This document shows positions 33,578 through 42,135 of a stretch of DNA of 64,000 nucleotides, piece by piece. The translations under genes and the position numbers were made by a program. The DNA comes from Chloroflexota bacterium (GTDB taxonomy: Bacteria; Chloroflexota; Anaerolineae; Aggregatilineales; Phototrophicaceae), in assembly GCA_011523615.1 (NCBI GenBank), contig WTGJ01000027.1, positions 758,599 through 822,598 of the forward strand, in the 5' to 3' direction. The notes below the pieces were generated by a model that worked only from the letters and a program-made list of their open reading frames with translations, had not been told where the DNA came from and searched no databases. Each line of letters opens with the position of its first letter. Position 1 is the stretch's first letter.

Positions 33578-34588
33578 ATGCAACGTACAGCGCTCATCAG
33601 TGGCATCAGCGGGCAAGATGGCTCATATCTGGCAGAGTTGCTCACCAGCAAAGGCTACCATGTCGTCGGCATCCTCAGGCGTTCGACGCATTATCATCAT
33701 CCCAACATCGCCCACTTGTATGGGAAAATCCAGCTGGAATACGGCGATGTATTGGATGAGGCCAATCTGACTCAGATCATCCGGGAGTGCCAACCCGATG
33801 AGATTTATCACTTGGCCGCACAATCGGTGCCGGCGGATAGTTGGCGGCAGCCACTGGTCACCGCGGAAATCACCGCATTGGGTACTCTGCGCATGTTGGA
33901 AGCGGCCCGCCTGGAAGCGCCGCATGCCCGCTTCTATCAAGCCACCAGTCGAGAGATTTTTGGCGGGGTAGCGCAAGAGGTCTGCGATGAAGAAACCCCG
34001 ACCATCGCCAACAATCCATATGGCATCGCCAAAGTCTTCGCCCATCAAATGATGCAAACCTATCGGGAATCCTATGGGATGTTTGCCTGTGGCGGCATCC
34101 TGTTCAATCATGAAAGCCCGCGGCGGAGCCTGCATTTTGTGACGCGCAAAATCACGATGGCTGCCGCATGCATCGCACTCGGGGTGAGCGATCCGCCGCT
34201 GAATGAGCTGGGTGAACCGCTCATACAGGATCGCAGGTTGCAGCTCGGCAACCTGGATGCGGTGCGCGACTGGGGTTACGCCAGGGAATATGTGGATGCC
34301 ATGTGGCGCATGTTGCAATGCGCTGAACCGAGAGATTTTGTAATCGCCACTAACCAATGCCACACCGTGAGAGAGCTTTGCCGCATCGCCTTTGCTGCAG
34401 TCGATTTGGATTGGCAAAACCATGTAGTCGTTGACGAGCGCTTTCTCCGCCCCACAGAAATCAATGCGGCCCGGGGGGATTACTCTGCCGCCAAAGCCGC
34501 ACTGGGCTGGCAACCGGAAACCTCCTTTGAAGACTTGATTCAGATGATGGTGGAAGCGGATATCCAGTTGCTTCGCAAGCGAAAATGA
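33578..34588 (+). CDS. gmd: GDP-mannose 4,6-dehydratase
   Basis: This 336-residue SDR-type enzyme converts GDP-mannose to GDP-4-keto-6-deoxymannose, the precursor of GDP-fucose and GDP-rhamnose. The NADP motif is GISGQDGSYLAELL. IYHLAAQSVPADSWRQP, the catalytic TSREIFGG and YGIAK (Tyr-x3-Lys), FNHESPRR and LGNLDAVRDWGYAREYVDAM all fit Gmd. The length is normal. It stands alone with its own promoter; no partner reductase is nearby. A strong AAAGG site precedes the ATG. It converges on the histidine kinase gene. Confidence 0.93.
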   Translation: MQRTALISGISGQDGSYLAELLTSKGYHVVGILRRSTHYHHPNIAHLYGKIQLEYGDVLDEANLTQIIRECQPDEIYHLAAQSVPADSWRQPLVTAEITALGTLRMLEAARLEAPHARFYQATSREIFGGVAQEVCDEETPTIANNPYGIAKVFAHQMMQTYRESYGMFACGGILFNHESPRRSLHFVTRKITMAAACIALGVSDPPLNELGEPLIQDRRLQLGNLDAVRDWGYAREYVDAMWRMLQCAEPRDFVIATNQCHTVRELCRIAFAAVDLDWQNHVVVDERFLRPTEINAARGDYSAAKAALGWQPETSFEDLIQMMVEADIQLLRKRK

Positions 34589-34589
34589 G

Positions 34590-36194
34590 CTAAGCCGGCA
34601 GCTCCATAACAAATCTCGCCCCGCCGGTGCTCCCGGCTTCTACCCATACCTTGCCCTCATGGGCCAGGGCGATCTCCCGAACGATGGACAAGCCGAGTCC
34701 CGTTCCTCGACCGGGGCCACGTGTCGGGTCCATTTGATAAAAGCGCTCAAAAATACGCTCGCGTTGCTCGGCAGGGACACCAGGGCCACTGTCCTCCACG
34801 ATGATGCGAATCGCTTTCTCGCGCTTTTCCTGCCGGACCTTCACCCAACCCCCTCTGGGCGTGAATTGCAAGGCATTGCTGACCAAATTCATGACCGCCT
34901 GTTCGATCAAATCGACATCGCAGGTGATTTTCTCTTCACCAAGGCTGCTGCAGTTCAGCTCGATGCCACACTGATCGGCCGCGATCTGCTGCTGCTGACA
35001 CACCCGCTGCAAGATCAGGGCCAGGCTCGCCTCCTGAAACGCATCCTGCAAGGCACTCGCCCCCAATCGCGATAAGGTGAGCAAACCGGTTACCATGCGA
35101 TTCAATCGTTTCGCTTCATGTTGGATGATGCTCGCCGCCTGGCTGACGTCGCTGGTGGCGCCGTCGACGATGGCTTGCGAATAGCCCTGAATGGATGTCA
35201 ACGGTGTTTTCAGATCGTGACTGATGTTTGCCAGCAGATCTTGCTGGCTGCGTTGGGTGGTTTTCACTTGCACGCTCATGTGATTGAATGCGGCAGCAGC
35301 GTGCTGCATTTCGGGTGGGCCCGAGACGGGAACCCGCTGATCCAGATCGCCTTCAGCGACCGCATCCGCTGCTCGAGCAAAAGCGGATAGTGGATTGCTG
35401 ATGCTGCGGCTGATCCAGACTGCCAACAACAAAGCGACGACCGTACTCACGGCAAACGAGCGCAATAATGGCCGCTGCAAGACTTCCCACTGACTGGGGC
35501 GTTCTTCGGCCAGCAATACCGTGATCCCTTGCGGTAAGAGGGATTGACCAAAAGGCCAGCGCCAATTCATGCCGTAAAATACCCATTGCTCGCCGGCTGA
35601 GTCACGAAAGTCACCAAAGGTGCTGGTGAAACGCTCCCTCCCCCGCGACTCGCCTCTGCGATGAGGCCCATCCAGGTGGAATTCCTTCAGGGTGTCACCC
35701 AGCATAAAGTGCTTCTGGCTATCGAACCAGACAACGGGGCTCTGGTCGTCATCCGTGCCGTTCACTCCAGCGGTAACGATCAGGCGATATCCCATGCGCT
35801 CCACGCTATCGGCCAGCCGCTCCAGATTATCTGATTCCATGGTAAAGGTGGATTTCTCCCTGAGGCCCGGGAGATTCGGCAGGGAGATGGCAGGCATACG
35901 ATCAGCCAATATGCTCCGCTCGAATGAGGGTTCCATCCCCCCAAAGAAGCGAAACAGAGTGGCGTAGTCTTGGCCGGCCAATTCCAGCAAACGTATGACT
36001 TCTGGCTGGAATCGGCGGTGGTCCACGTGGGTCAGTGCACCGTATTCATCCATGCTGTTGCGCAACAACTCCAGAGCCTCTTCCCTGGGTGCCGGTACGT
36101 GCCGCAAGAGGAACAGAATGGGTAGCGCGGCCGTCAGCAGTGCAATGACGATCAGTACAATGTATGAAGCCAATAATCGGTAACGGAGTGTCAC
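34590..36194 (-). CDS. Membrane sensor histidine kinase
   Basis: This 534-residue kinase has TM1 at about 8-30, a large extracytoplasmic sensor region (about 31-255, rich in Asp and Phe-Trp) and TM2 at about 260-280. A HAMP domain follows (RSISNPLSAFARAADAVAEG), then HisKA with LLANISHDLKTPLTSIQGYS (phospho-His) and a HATPase_c domain with the N box NLVSNALQFTP, DSGPGVP and GRGTGLGLSIV. Signal unknown. The start is unclear: GTG 36194 is used here and TTG 36200 is possible. It lies 14-20 bases after its response regulator. Confidence 0.93.
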   Translation of the reverse strand: MTLRYRLLASYIVLIVIALLTAALPILFLLRHVPAPREEALELLRNSMDEYGALTHVDHRRFQPEVIRLLELAGQDYATLFRFFGGMEPSFERSILADRMPAISLPNLPGLREKSTFTMESDNLERLADSVERMGYRLIVTAGVNGTDDDQSPVVWFDSQKHFMLGDTLKEFHLDGPHRRGESRGRERFTSTFGDFRDSAGEQWVFYGMNWRWPFGQSLLPQGITVLLAEERPSQWEVLQRPLLRSFAVSTVVALLLAVWISRSISNPLSAFARAADAVAEGDLDQRVPVSGPPEMQHAAAAFNHMSVQVKTTQRSQQDLLANISHDLKTPLTSIQGYSQAIVDGATSDVSQAASIIQHEAKRLNRMVTGLLTLSRLGASALQDAFQEASLALILQRVCQQQQIAADQCGIELNCSSLGEEKITCDVDLIEQAVMNLVSNALQFTPRGGWVKVRQEKREKAIRIIVEDSGPGVPAEQRERIFERFYQMDPTRGPGRGTGLGLSIVREIALAHEGKVWVEAGSTGGARFVMELPA

Positions 36195-36214
36195 ACGCAA
36201 TGCTTTGCTTGTCC

Positions 36215-36943
36215 CTAAATTCCCGCTACTAACTTGTACCCCATCCCCCAGACGGTATCGATGCGGGGCAGCATGTGCGCCAGGGTTTTTCTGAGCAAAG
36301 CAATGTGCACATCGACGGTCCGCGTCTGGTAAGTGTAGTCTTCACTCCAACCCCAAACCGCTTCCAACAATCGTTCGCGACTGATGACTTCGCCCGGCCT
36401 TTCCACCAGGTACAACAACAAGTCAAAGGCCTTGAGCCGCAACGGGACAGGCTCTTCATCCACCAGTACGGTCCTACGCTTGGGCAGGATGGTCAAGTTC
36501 TGCAAAACCAGCGCCTCGGACTCCGTTGAATCAGGCTGGCGACCATTCATGCTCGTCCGTCGCAGGATCGCTCGGATCCGCGCCACCAATTCTCGCGGAT
36601 TAAAGGGTTTGCTCAGGTAATCATCCGCGCCCATTTCCAGACCCACGATCCGATCGATCTCCTCATTCCGTGCAGTCAACATGAGGATGGGCAGGTCGGC
36701 TTTTGCTGGGTCGGCCAATGATCGTATGCGTTGGCATACCTGCCAGCCATCCACGACCGGCAACATCAAATCCAACACCACCAGATCGATCGCTTCACGT
36801 TCAGCCACTGCCAGGGCCTCGGCGCCATTCGTCACAGGGATGGCTTCAAAACCCTCATGATCGAGATACAAACGAACCAATTCGACGATGTTGGGTTCAT
36901 CATCGACGATCAAGACCGTCGGTTTGGCTGGACCTGTTGCCAT
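36215..36943 (-). CDS. OmpR/PhoB-type response regulator
   Basis: This 242-residue DNA-binding regulator has a receiver domain (about 8-125: VLIVDDEPNIVELVRLYL, with the phospho-acceptor Asp in LVVLDLMLPVVDGW, and GADDYLSKPFNPRELVARI). A winged-helix domain follows (LRLKAFDLLLYLVERPGEVI, SRERLLEAVWGW, TRTVDVHIALLRKTL). It is the partner of the adjacent kinase. The ATG at 36943 starts the conserved receiver sequence, two bases after the acetyltransferase stop. Confidence 0.95.
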   Translation of the reverse strand: MATGPAKPTVLIVDDEPNIVELVRLYLDHEGFEAIPVTNGAEALAVAEREAIDLVVLDLMLPVVDGWQVCQRIRSLADPAKADLPILMLTARNEEIDRIVGLEMGADDYLSKPFNPRELVARIRAILRRTSMNGRQPDSTESEALVLQNLTILPKRRTVLVDEEPVPLRLKAFDLLLYLVERPGEVISRERLLEAVWGWSEDYTYQTRTVDVHIALLRKTLAHMLPRIDTVWGMGYKLVAGI

Positions 36944-36945
36944 TG

Positions 36946-37947
36946 CTACGACTCTCGGTAATGCATATTCACAACCGTTCGCGCCAGTCGGAAACCGCAA
37001 TCTTTCATGACGGGTTCCAGAGCCGATTCCTGGGGATGTTCCAGGATGAAATTGCGGAAGGGGTAGCGTCCGATCGCCCAGCTCAGCAACGTCCGGATGA
37101 CATCCGCAGGCGGGTTTGCTTCATGAAGCAAGGTCAACTCAATCGGTCGGTTGAAGCGGCGATCCAGCCATAGGGCGGCCATGACCCGGTTCTCGTTCGC
37201 CAGCCAGAGCCTTCGCTCACGGATGCGTCCTTCACGCAACTGCAACCAATGACCGCGTACACCGCTGATGAAATCGCCATCAGCCAGGGGCCGCAACCAG
37301 GCGATCCCGCCCTGTTCATTCGCTCTCGTCTGCCGCGCCAGTTGATGTTCCAACTTTCGCCGGGCGGCCGTGCTGCGCAACAGCGAACTTTCCTGCCCTT
37401 CGCCGCCGGGGATGTGCGCATTGCGCCGTCGCAGCCAGATGCCAAAGACATTTTCTTCCACAAATCCCAGGCTTTGATACAACTTGCGTGCGGTGGCGTT
37501 CTCTTCATCCACTTGCAGCACAATGAGAGGGGATTCTTTTGGTTGCAATTTCTCCAAAGCAGCGGAGATCAGTTGGGTGGCGATTCCACGATTGCGCTGC
37601 CCGGGTAGCACGGCGATATTGGCGAGGATCCAGGCACGCCGTTTCTGGTAGGGCAGCGTTTCCGCGTATATTGAGATGTTACCCAACAACCGGCCATCTT
37701 CTACCCAAACCAAAGAACGGCGGATCCCCTCAGCCAGACTGGATGGGAACCAGCGATGCAGCACACCGAAACGGCCGATATCGCGCAATTGTTGGAGAGC
37801 TGCGCGGCCAGCCGCATCCATTTTTTCCTGGAAGGCGATTTCCAATAAATGGGCTAAAGCGGGCAGATCCGTTCGGGTATTGATAGGCCGGATGCCCTTC
37901 CCTGAGATGTTCGGCGCATCCGCGCGATGAATGCTCAAAGAAACCAT
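36946..37947 (-). CDS. GNAT-family N-acetyltransferase
   Basis: This 333-residue protein has an N-terminal GNAT domain: WVEDGRLLGNISIYA, ANIAVLPGQRNRGIATQLIS (acetyl-CoA motif with Arg/Gly-x-Gly-x-Ala), and VLQVDEENATARKLYQSLGF. The C-terminal half (about 190-333) looks like a second, weaker GNAT-type fold without a clear acetyl-CoA loop. The substrate is unknown. It heads the operon with the response regulator and kinase, so it may be regulated with, or act in, the same response. ATG 37947 is chosen over an upstream in-frame start. Confidence 0.85.
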   Translation of the reverse strand: MVSLSIHRADAPNISGKGIRPINTRTDLPALAHLLEIAFQEKMDAAGRAALQQLRDIGRFGVLHRWFPSSLAEGIRRSLVWVEDGRLLGNISIYAETLPYQKRRAWILANIAVLPGQRNRGIATQLISAALEKLQPKESPLIVLQVDEENATARKLYQSLGFVEENVFGIWLRRRNAHIPGGEGQESSLLRSTAARRKLEHQLARQTRANEQGGIAWLRPLADGDFISGVRGHWLQLREGRIRERRLWLANENRVMAALWLDRRFNRPIELTLLHEANPPADVIRTLLSWAIGRYPFRNFILEHPQESALEPVMKDCGFRLARTVVNMHYRES

Positions 37948-38021
37948 CGTACCGTCCGCCTGACTGCCCAATTACCTTAGCAATTCCCGAATCATGCGGC
38001 AACAGACACCCGCCTACGTGC

Positions 38022-38027
38022 TATACT
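38022..38027 (+). promoter_or_regulatory. Probable -10 element of the pspA operon
   Basis: TATACT at 38022-38027 lies 33 bases before the pspA ATG. The -35 candidate GCAACA (37999-38004, 17-base spacer) is weak, so the start site may need an activator or alternative sigma factor. No sigma-54 box is visible. Confidence 0.35.
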
Positions 38028-38060
38028 GATTTGTAAAGAAATTGCAAAAGGATCTCCGCT

Positions 38061-38750
38061 ATGGCTTCCTTAATCTCAAAAATTCAAACCCTCATCAATG
38101 CCAATCTCCATTCCATCGTCGATCGGGCATTGGAACGCAACTCTTTGCGTGTTTATGATGAATACTTGCGGCAAATTGAGAACAATCTGGAAGCGCTGGA
38201 AGATTCAATCGCTACGGTCGGCGGTACGGTGAAGACGCTGAAACGCAAGCACGAAGAAAAAGCCTCCGAAGCAGAAAAGATGGATTACAACATCGACAAC
38301 TTGATCGTGCAGGGTCGTGATGAGCTCGCACAAGCTGCGCAATCAAAACTCAACATCACCCAAGAAGTCGCCCAGGACTATCATGAGCAATGGCAAATAC
38401 AGGAGCAACAATACAAATCACTCCTGGACTTGCGCATTCAACTCCAACAGCGCCTCATTTTCATCAACCAACAACGAGACAAACTGCAGGATCTCATCGA
38501 ACTCACGGAAGCCAAAAAGATCGCGACTGCTTCCATTGGCGGGTTGAACCAATTGGCAGAAATCGATGATGCCCAGATCAACTCGGTGGCGGATCGAATC
38601 CGCGCCGATCTGGATCGCGAGGATGCCCGTCTTGAGTTGGCCACCAGCAACCTTTCTATTGAAGTGGAGCGAGTCGTACAAGATGAGGAAATTCGCAGCC
38701 AATTGGAAGAACGACGACAGCGCCTGGGCGTCCGCGGCGCTGGCCCCTGA
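38061..38750 (+). CDS. pspA: PspA/IM30 family membrane-stress protein
   Basis: This 229-residue protein is almost entirely helical: a short amphipathic N-terminus (MASLISKIQTLINANLHSIV), then long coiled-coil stretches rich in Glu, Lys and Gln (YDEYLRQIENNLEALEDSIA, EEKASEAEKMDYNIDNLIVQ). PspA/IM30 proteins assemble ESCRT-III-like rods on damaged membranes. The match is by architecture and N-terminal sequence. A strong AAAGGATC site precedes the ATG. The next gene, 15 bases on, encodes a membrane coiled-coil protein that may be its partner. Confidence 0.83.
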   Translation: MASLISKIQTLINANLHSIVDRALERNSLRVYDEYLRQIENNLEALEDSIATVGGTVKTLKRKHEEKASEAEKMDYNIDNLIVQGRDELAQAAQSKLNITQEVAQDYHEQWQIQEQQYKSLLDLRIQLQQRLIFINQQRDKLQDLIELTEAKKIATASIGGLNQLAEIDDAQINSVADRIRADLDREDARLELATSNLSIEVERVVQDEEIRSQLEERRQRLGVRGAGP

Positions 38751-38765
38751 TCCCGCGGGAGTTTC

Positions 38766-39632
38766 ATGGATCGTACCAACCAGCGCAACCGAATCTTCGC
38801 CACACTAACCCTGGTCTTGTGCCAGCCTGAATCCCTGCTGAGCTGGGCCTTCGTCATACTGCTAGCGCTTTTCACCGCAAATTCCAATGAACCCCTGAAT
38901 TCCGCCTGGCTGACTTTCCGTTTCGCAGCTTGGCACTGGCTTCTGGTGGGTTTGTTGTTGCAACTGGCGCTATTTTACGGCGCTTGGCGCAACCCAGAAT
39001 CGTTGAACGAAAGCCGAACCAGATCTTTCCGAAAAGAGCTGAATCCCAATCAGATCCGCAATCGCAATTCCAGAGAGCAGTTCCTAGAAGCGATGATGTA
39101 TCACGACAACATCCACGCCATGGTCACTGCACTCGACACCGGCGGCGCCATGAAATTATCTTTGTCCACCACGCTCACCGACATCGGCAATTGGATGCGC
39201 TACATGCATGATTTGGCGCTGAAGATCGACGGTTTCGAGGCCAATGATCTGATTCATCAGGACCTGTTGCGGATACCCGGCCAGCTGCGAGAAGTGGAAG
39301 ATCAACTGGCTGCCGAAAGCGATGAAACGCTGCTGCAGGATATCCAAGCGCGCCGAGAGCGATTGTCGCTTCAACACGAGAATTTGCTCCAAGCAGAACA
39401 AGTGGCTCGCAGAGCGAAAATCACCTTGCAGAATACCCGTGATTCCCTGGCAACCATTTACGCACAAATGGCGCGCATGAATACTCTCAAAAGCATCGAC
39501 GGCTCTCGTGCCAATCGCTTGCGAGAAGAGATTCGCGATGAAGTGAATCAAATGAGTGATGTCTTGCTGACCATGGATGAAATGCGCAGCATCGATGATG
39601 CCTTAGCGGTCGAATCGCGCCACGACGGCTGA
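38766..39632 (+). CDS. Membrane protein with C-terminal coiled coil, possible PspA partner
   Basis: This 288-residue protein has two N-terminal membrane helices (about 25-40 and 55-75). From about residue 90 it is a long helical domain: RNSREQFLEAMMYHDNIHAM, RIPGQLREVEDQLAAESDE and a run of Gln/Arg/Leu helices. I recognise no named family. It sits 15 bases after pspA on the same strand, so it is likely to be the membrane anchor or sensor of that PspA system. That is an inference from context. Confidence 0.7.
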   Translation: MDRTNQRNRIFATLTLVLCQPESLLSWAFVILLALFTANSNEPLNSAWLTFRFAAWHWLLVGLLLQLALFYGAWRNPESLNESRTRSFRKELNPNQIRNRNSREQFLEAMMYHDNIHAMVTALDTGGAMKLSLSTTLTDIGNWMRYMHDLALKIDGFEANDLIHQDLLRIPGQLREVEDQLAAESDETLLQDIQARRERLSLQHENLLQAEQVARRAKITLQNTRDSLATIYAQMARMNTLKSIDGSRANRLREEIRDEVNQMSDVLLTMDEMRSIDDALAVESRHDG

Positions 39633-39711
39633 TCTTTCCTCAATCACGACGCCCGCAACACGAGCGAATTCATACCTGGGTGGCCCGCGGCCCTATCTCC
39701 CCAGCCGTTCT

Positions 39712-40341
39712 TCATTCGGTAGCCGTCCATGGAATGTGATGAACCTCTCCCTTGCGTTGCGGGTCCGGGAGCAATTCTTGCATCGTTTCCCCCAGGATGT
39801 TCAGCACGGTCAAGGGGATGAGTTTCAAAGACATCTCCTGAAGTTGTTGTAGCTCGTCCGCCAATACCCGTTTTGCTGATTCATCCCGCTCGGTCAGCAA
39901 ATCCCGATAAGAGGAGGTCATGCTGCGCAAGATTTCAGAAACCTGTTCCGTGATCTGGGTTAAAGATTCCCCGTCTGATTGCTCCGCCTTGCTCAAGGCC
40001 CAACTGGCACTGATGAGCAGGGGTACCGTACTCAACCATACGACGATGTACGCTTGAATCAATGCTTCGTGCACATCCGCCGGTAGATTCGCCAGATCAT
40101 CCTTCAATGCTTGGCGAATGCGCTGCATGACCCGCTCCGGCAGCCCAGCGGGCGCACGCTCCAACTGCACTTCACGGAGCCACTGTTCCAATTTTCTCAA
40201 CGGAATAGCCAACGGATCGGCGGCCATTTCTGGCGCGGACGTTGGTCTCCGCTCTTCATCGGTATCTTCCGCCAGATCGTGGCTCAGTTCGGGTTCTTCT
40301 TGCAACGAGGGTAGCGGTCTTTTTCGCGGCTCCTGCTTCAT
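39712..40341 (-). CDS. Putative regulator of the adjacent sigma factor
   Basis: This 209-residue protein has an acidic N-terminus (KRPLPSLQEEPELSHDLAED), a helical region (LRKLEQWLREVQLERAPAGL) and one hydrophobic stretch at about 115-135 (ALIQAYIVVWLSTVPLLISA). The C-terminal domain is helical. It starts two bases after the sigma factor gene ends, the normal place for an anti-sigma factor. It lacks the HxxxCxxC zinc motif of ZAS-type anti-sigma factors, so the role is inferred only from position. ATG 40341 is preferred over an upstream extension. Confidence 0.55.
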   Translation of the reverse strand: MKQEPRKRPLPSLQEEPELSHDLAEDTDEERRPTSAPEMAADPLAIPLRKLEQWLREVQLERAPAGLPERVMQRIRQALKDDLANLPADVHEALIQAYIVVWLSTVPLLISASWALSKAEQSDGESLTQITEQVSEILRSMTSSYRDLLTERDESAKRVLADELQQLQEMSLKLIPLTVLNILGETMQELLPDPQRKGEVHHIPWTATE

Positions 40342-40342
40342 T

Positions 40343-40972
40343 TCAATCCCCTTCCTCTGGGATGGATAAACGCTCTTCCGGGCTGCGTGCCCGTTGTTTT
40401 GGCGCTTCTTTGCGGCTCGCATCAGGATGAACCTCCGCCAAACGGCGCCGCGCCCTGAATAACTTGCTTTTCACTGCACTGACGCTCTCGCCTTGCAGTT
40501 CAGCAATTTCACGGTAGGAATAGTCATACCAATAGCGCAATATCACCACGAGTCGATAATCCTCTGGCAATTGGGCCAGCAGCTGTTGAAACTCTTCGCT
40601 GGTTTCATGAGCGATCGCGGCTTGTTCGGGGCTGGGTTCATCGCTGGCCAAAGCCAAAGAGCCGGCGGAAGGTTCATCTTCCAGCGAGATGAACGAAATG
40701 CGCCGGCGCCGCAAGCGATCGATGCAATGATGGGATGCGATGGAAAGCAACCAGGTCTTGAAGGATCGTTCGCGGTTGAAGCTTCCTAAGTTTCGGTAAG
40801 CACGCAGAAAACTCTCCTGACTCGCATCTTCCGCTTCAATCCGATCGCCCAACATGCGGTAACAAAGGTTGTAGACATCGTCTTGATATGCGAGGACGAG
40901 CTGAGCAAATGCATCCTGGTCGCCTGCCAAGGTCGCGACGACCCAATCCAGAATCTCCAGTGGCGACTCCAC
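40343..40972 (-). CDS. ECF RNA polymerase sigma factor
   Basis: This 209-residue sigma-70 family factor has region 2 (DAFAQLVLAYQDDVYNLCYR, EDASQESFLRAYRNLGSF, SFKTWLLSIASHHCIDRLRR) and region 4 (EEFQQLLAQLPEDYRLVVIL, YSYREIAELQGESVSAVKSK, a helix-turn-helix). The linker is rich in Ser, Pro and Ala. The C-terminal ~20 residues are charged. There is no ATG at the start; GTG 40972 or TTG 40975 both fit. The gene is upstream of the possible regulator and downstream, on the same strand, of the DUF917 operon. Confidence 0.9.
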   Translation of the reverse strand: MESPLEILDWVVATLAGDQDAFAQLVLAYQDDVYNLCYRMLGDRIEAEDASQESFLRAYRNLGSFNRERSFKTWLLSIASHHCIDRLRRRRISFISLEDEPSAGSLALASDEPSPEQAAIAHETSEEFQQLLAQLPEDYRLVVILRYWYDYSYREIAELQGESVSAVKSKLFRARRRLAEVHPDASRKEAPKQRARSPEERLSIPEEGD

Positions 40973-41037
40973 CAAAATACGTACCTGTATTCTACGTTAC
41001 CTACCGCCGGTTGTTGCGGTTTTGAGAGTGAATGAAA

Positions 41038-42135
41038 TTATAGTAAATCGCCAGGTAACGCTTGGAATGCTACATCGGGGTAGCCAAAGGCTGCCGGCCC
41101 GACGCTCGCCAGCGCAGTGGTCGTTTTCAGCTCTTTCGGCGCGGGCATCGCCAAAACGGCGACCCGCAATCCATAACGGATGGCTTCCGTCCCCACCGGT
41201 TCACCCTCTTCGAGCGTCAACAGTGAAATCAAATCCGGCACCGTACACAGGATTTGATCACCCTGTACCGCGATCAGGTTTTCGTTTTGAAAGTCGATCA
41301 CCAACTCTTCTTGGCCGTGATCCAAAGAGGCGATGCGCATCCGCCCTCTTGCGAAGCCCTTCACCGTTCGCCGAAATACGTCGACGATCTTTCCACGGTA
41401 CAGGATGAAGCCATTCGCCGCAGCTGCCACATGCTCGGCGGGGTCCTCTCCATTGGCTCGACATTCCAAGATGATGTTCCCCAAACGCCAGGAAAGGGTC
41501 AATGTGTCCCGGATCAAGTGACGCTTCAGCGTTGCGCCATCCGTGACCGGCATCACCAACGCGGCCGAACCACCCATCTCGATCGTAAGGTTTCGCGCAT
41601 ATTCTTCGGCTCGTTTTGGCGTATCCAGTTCATTGAAAATCGCGACGTTCCCATGGCAATCCCCCAACACGAATGGCACTGGCGGAACCCCGCCGATCAT
41701 CAGCGTATCCATCTGCAATTCGGGGAATGCCCGCCCCATGGAATCACCATCGATCAGCGGCAGGCCGAGCTGCAATGCCGCCGGAATGGGGGACAAGGCA
41801 TTGCCGCCGCCGATCTCCGCGATCCCGATCGCGACCATCTGCTTTCCGGTATGCTCTTCCCAGGCGCGGCAGGCCAGCGAAACTTCATCGCCACGGGCCA
41901 TTTTCTCCACCCCGACGGTGGGGGCGCCCATCACGCTCACGGTGCAGACGATGGCCTCATCCACCAACTCATCTACGGAGATCACCGGGCAGACCCCACC
42001 GTACTCCCTCAGGTAGACGCGCGCTTCGATCGCGCCGAGGTAGGTGCTGCCCCCTCCACCGGTGCCCAGGACGCCGGCGCCGATGGCGATGGCTTCGATC
42101 TCCGCTTCCGTGATGCGCCGCAATCCGCCATTCAT
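41038..42135 (-). CDS. DUF917 family protein, copy 1
   Basis: This 365-residue protein is one of three DUF917 proteins in the operon. The family start AIGAGVLGTGGGGSTYLGAI is clear, followed by VSVMGAPTVGVEKMARGDE, AEIGGGNALSPIPAALQLGL, DSMGRAFPELQMDTL, and DVFRRTVKGFARGRM near residue 230. DUF917 proteins are often linked to hydantoinase-type genes; as I recall, one branch of this Pfam family is named S-methyl-thiohydantoin desulfurase. The function here is not proven. Its ATG overlaps the preceding copy's stop (ATGA). It is the last gene of the nine-gene operon. Confidence 0.87.
   Translation of the reverse strand: MNGGLRRITEAEIEAIAIGAGVLGTGGGGSTYLGAIEARVYLREYGGVCPVISVDELVDEAIVCTVSVMGAPTVGVEKMARGDEVSLACRAWEEHTGKQMVAIGIAEIGGGNALSPIPAALQLGLPLIDGDSMGRAFPELQMDTLMIGGVPPVPFVLGDCHGNVAIFNELDTPKRAEEYARNLTIEMGGSAALVMPVTDGATLKRHLIRDTLTLSWRLGNIILECRANGEDPAEHVAAAANGFILYRGKIVDVFRRTVKGFARGRMRIASLDHGQEELVIDFQNENLIAVQGDQILCTVPDLISLLTLEEGEPVGTEAIRYGLRVAVLAMPAPKELKTTTALASVGPAAFGYPDVAFQALPGDLL

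Noticed and set aside
33623-34612. 329-codon open frame opposite gmd
   Set aside because: Shadow frame; gmd on the plus strand has complete family motifs and a promoter.
39633-39711. GC-rich hairpin between convergent genes
   Set aside because: Only a 5-bp outer stem with a 4-bp inner one and no T-tract; too weak to call a terminator.
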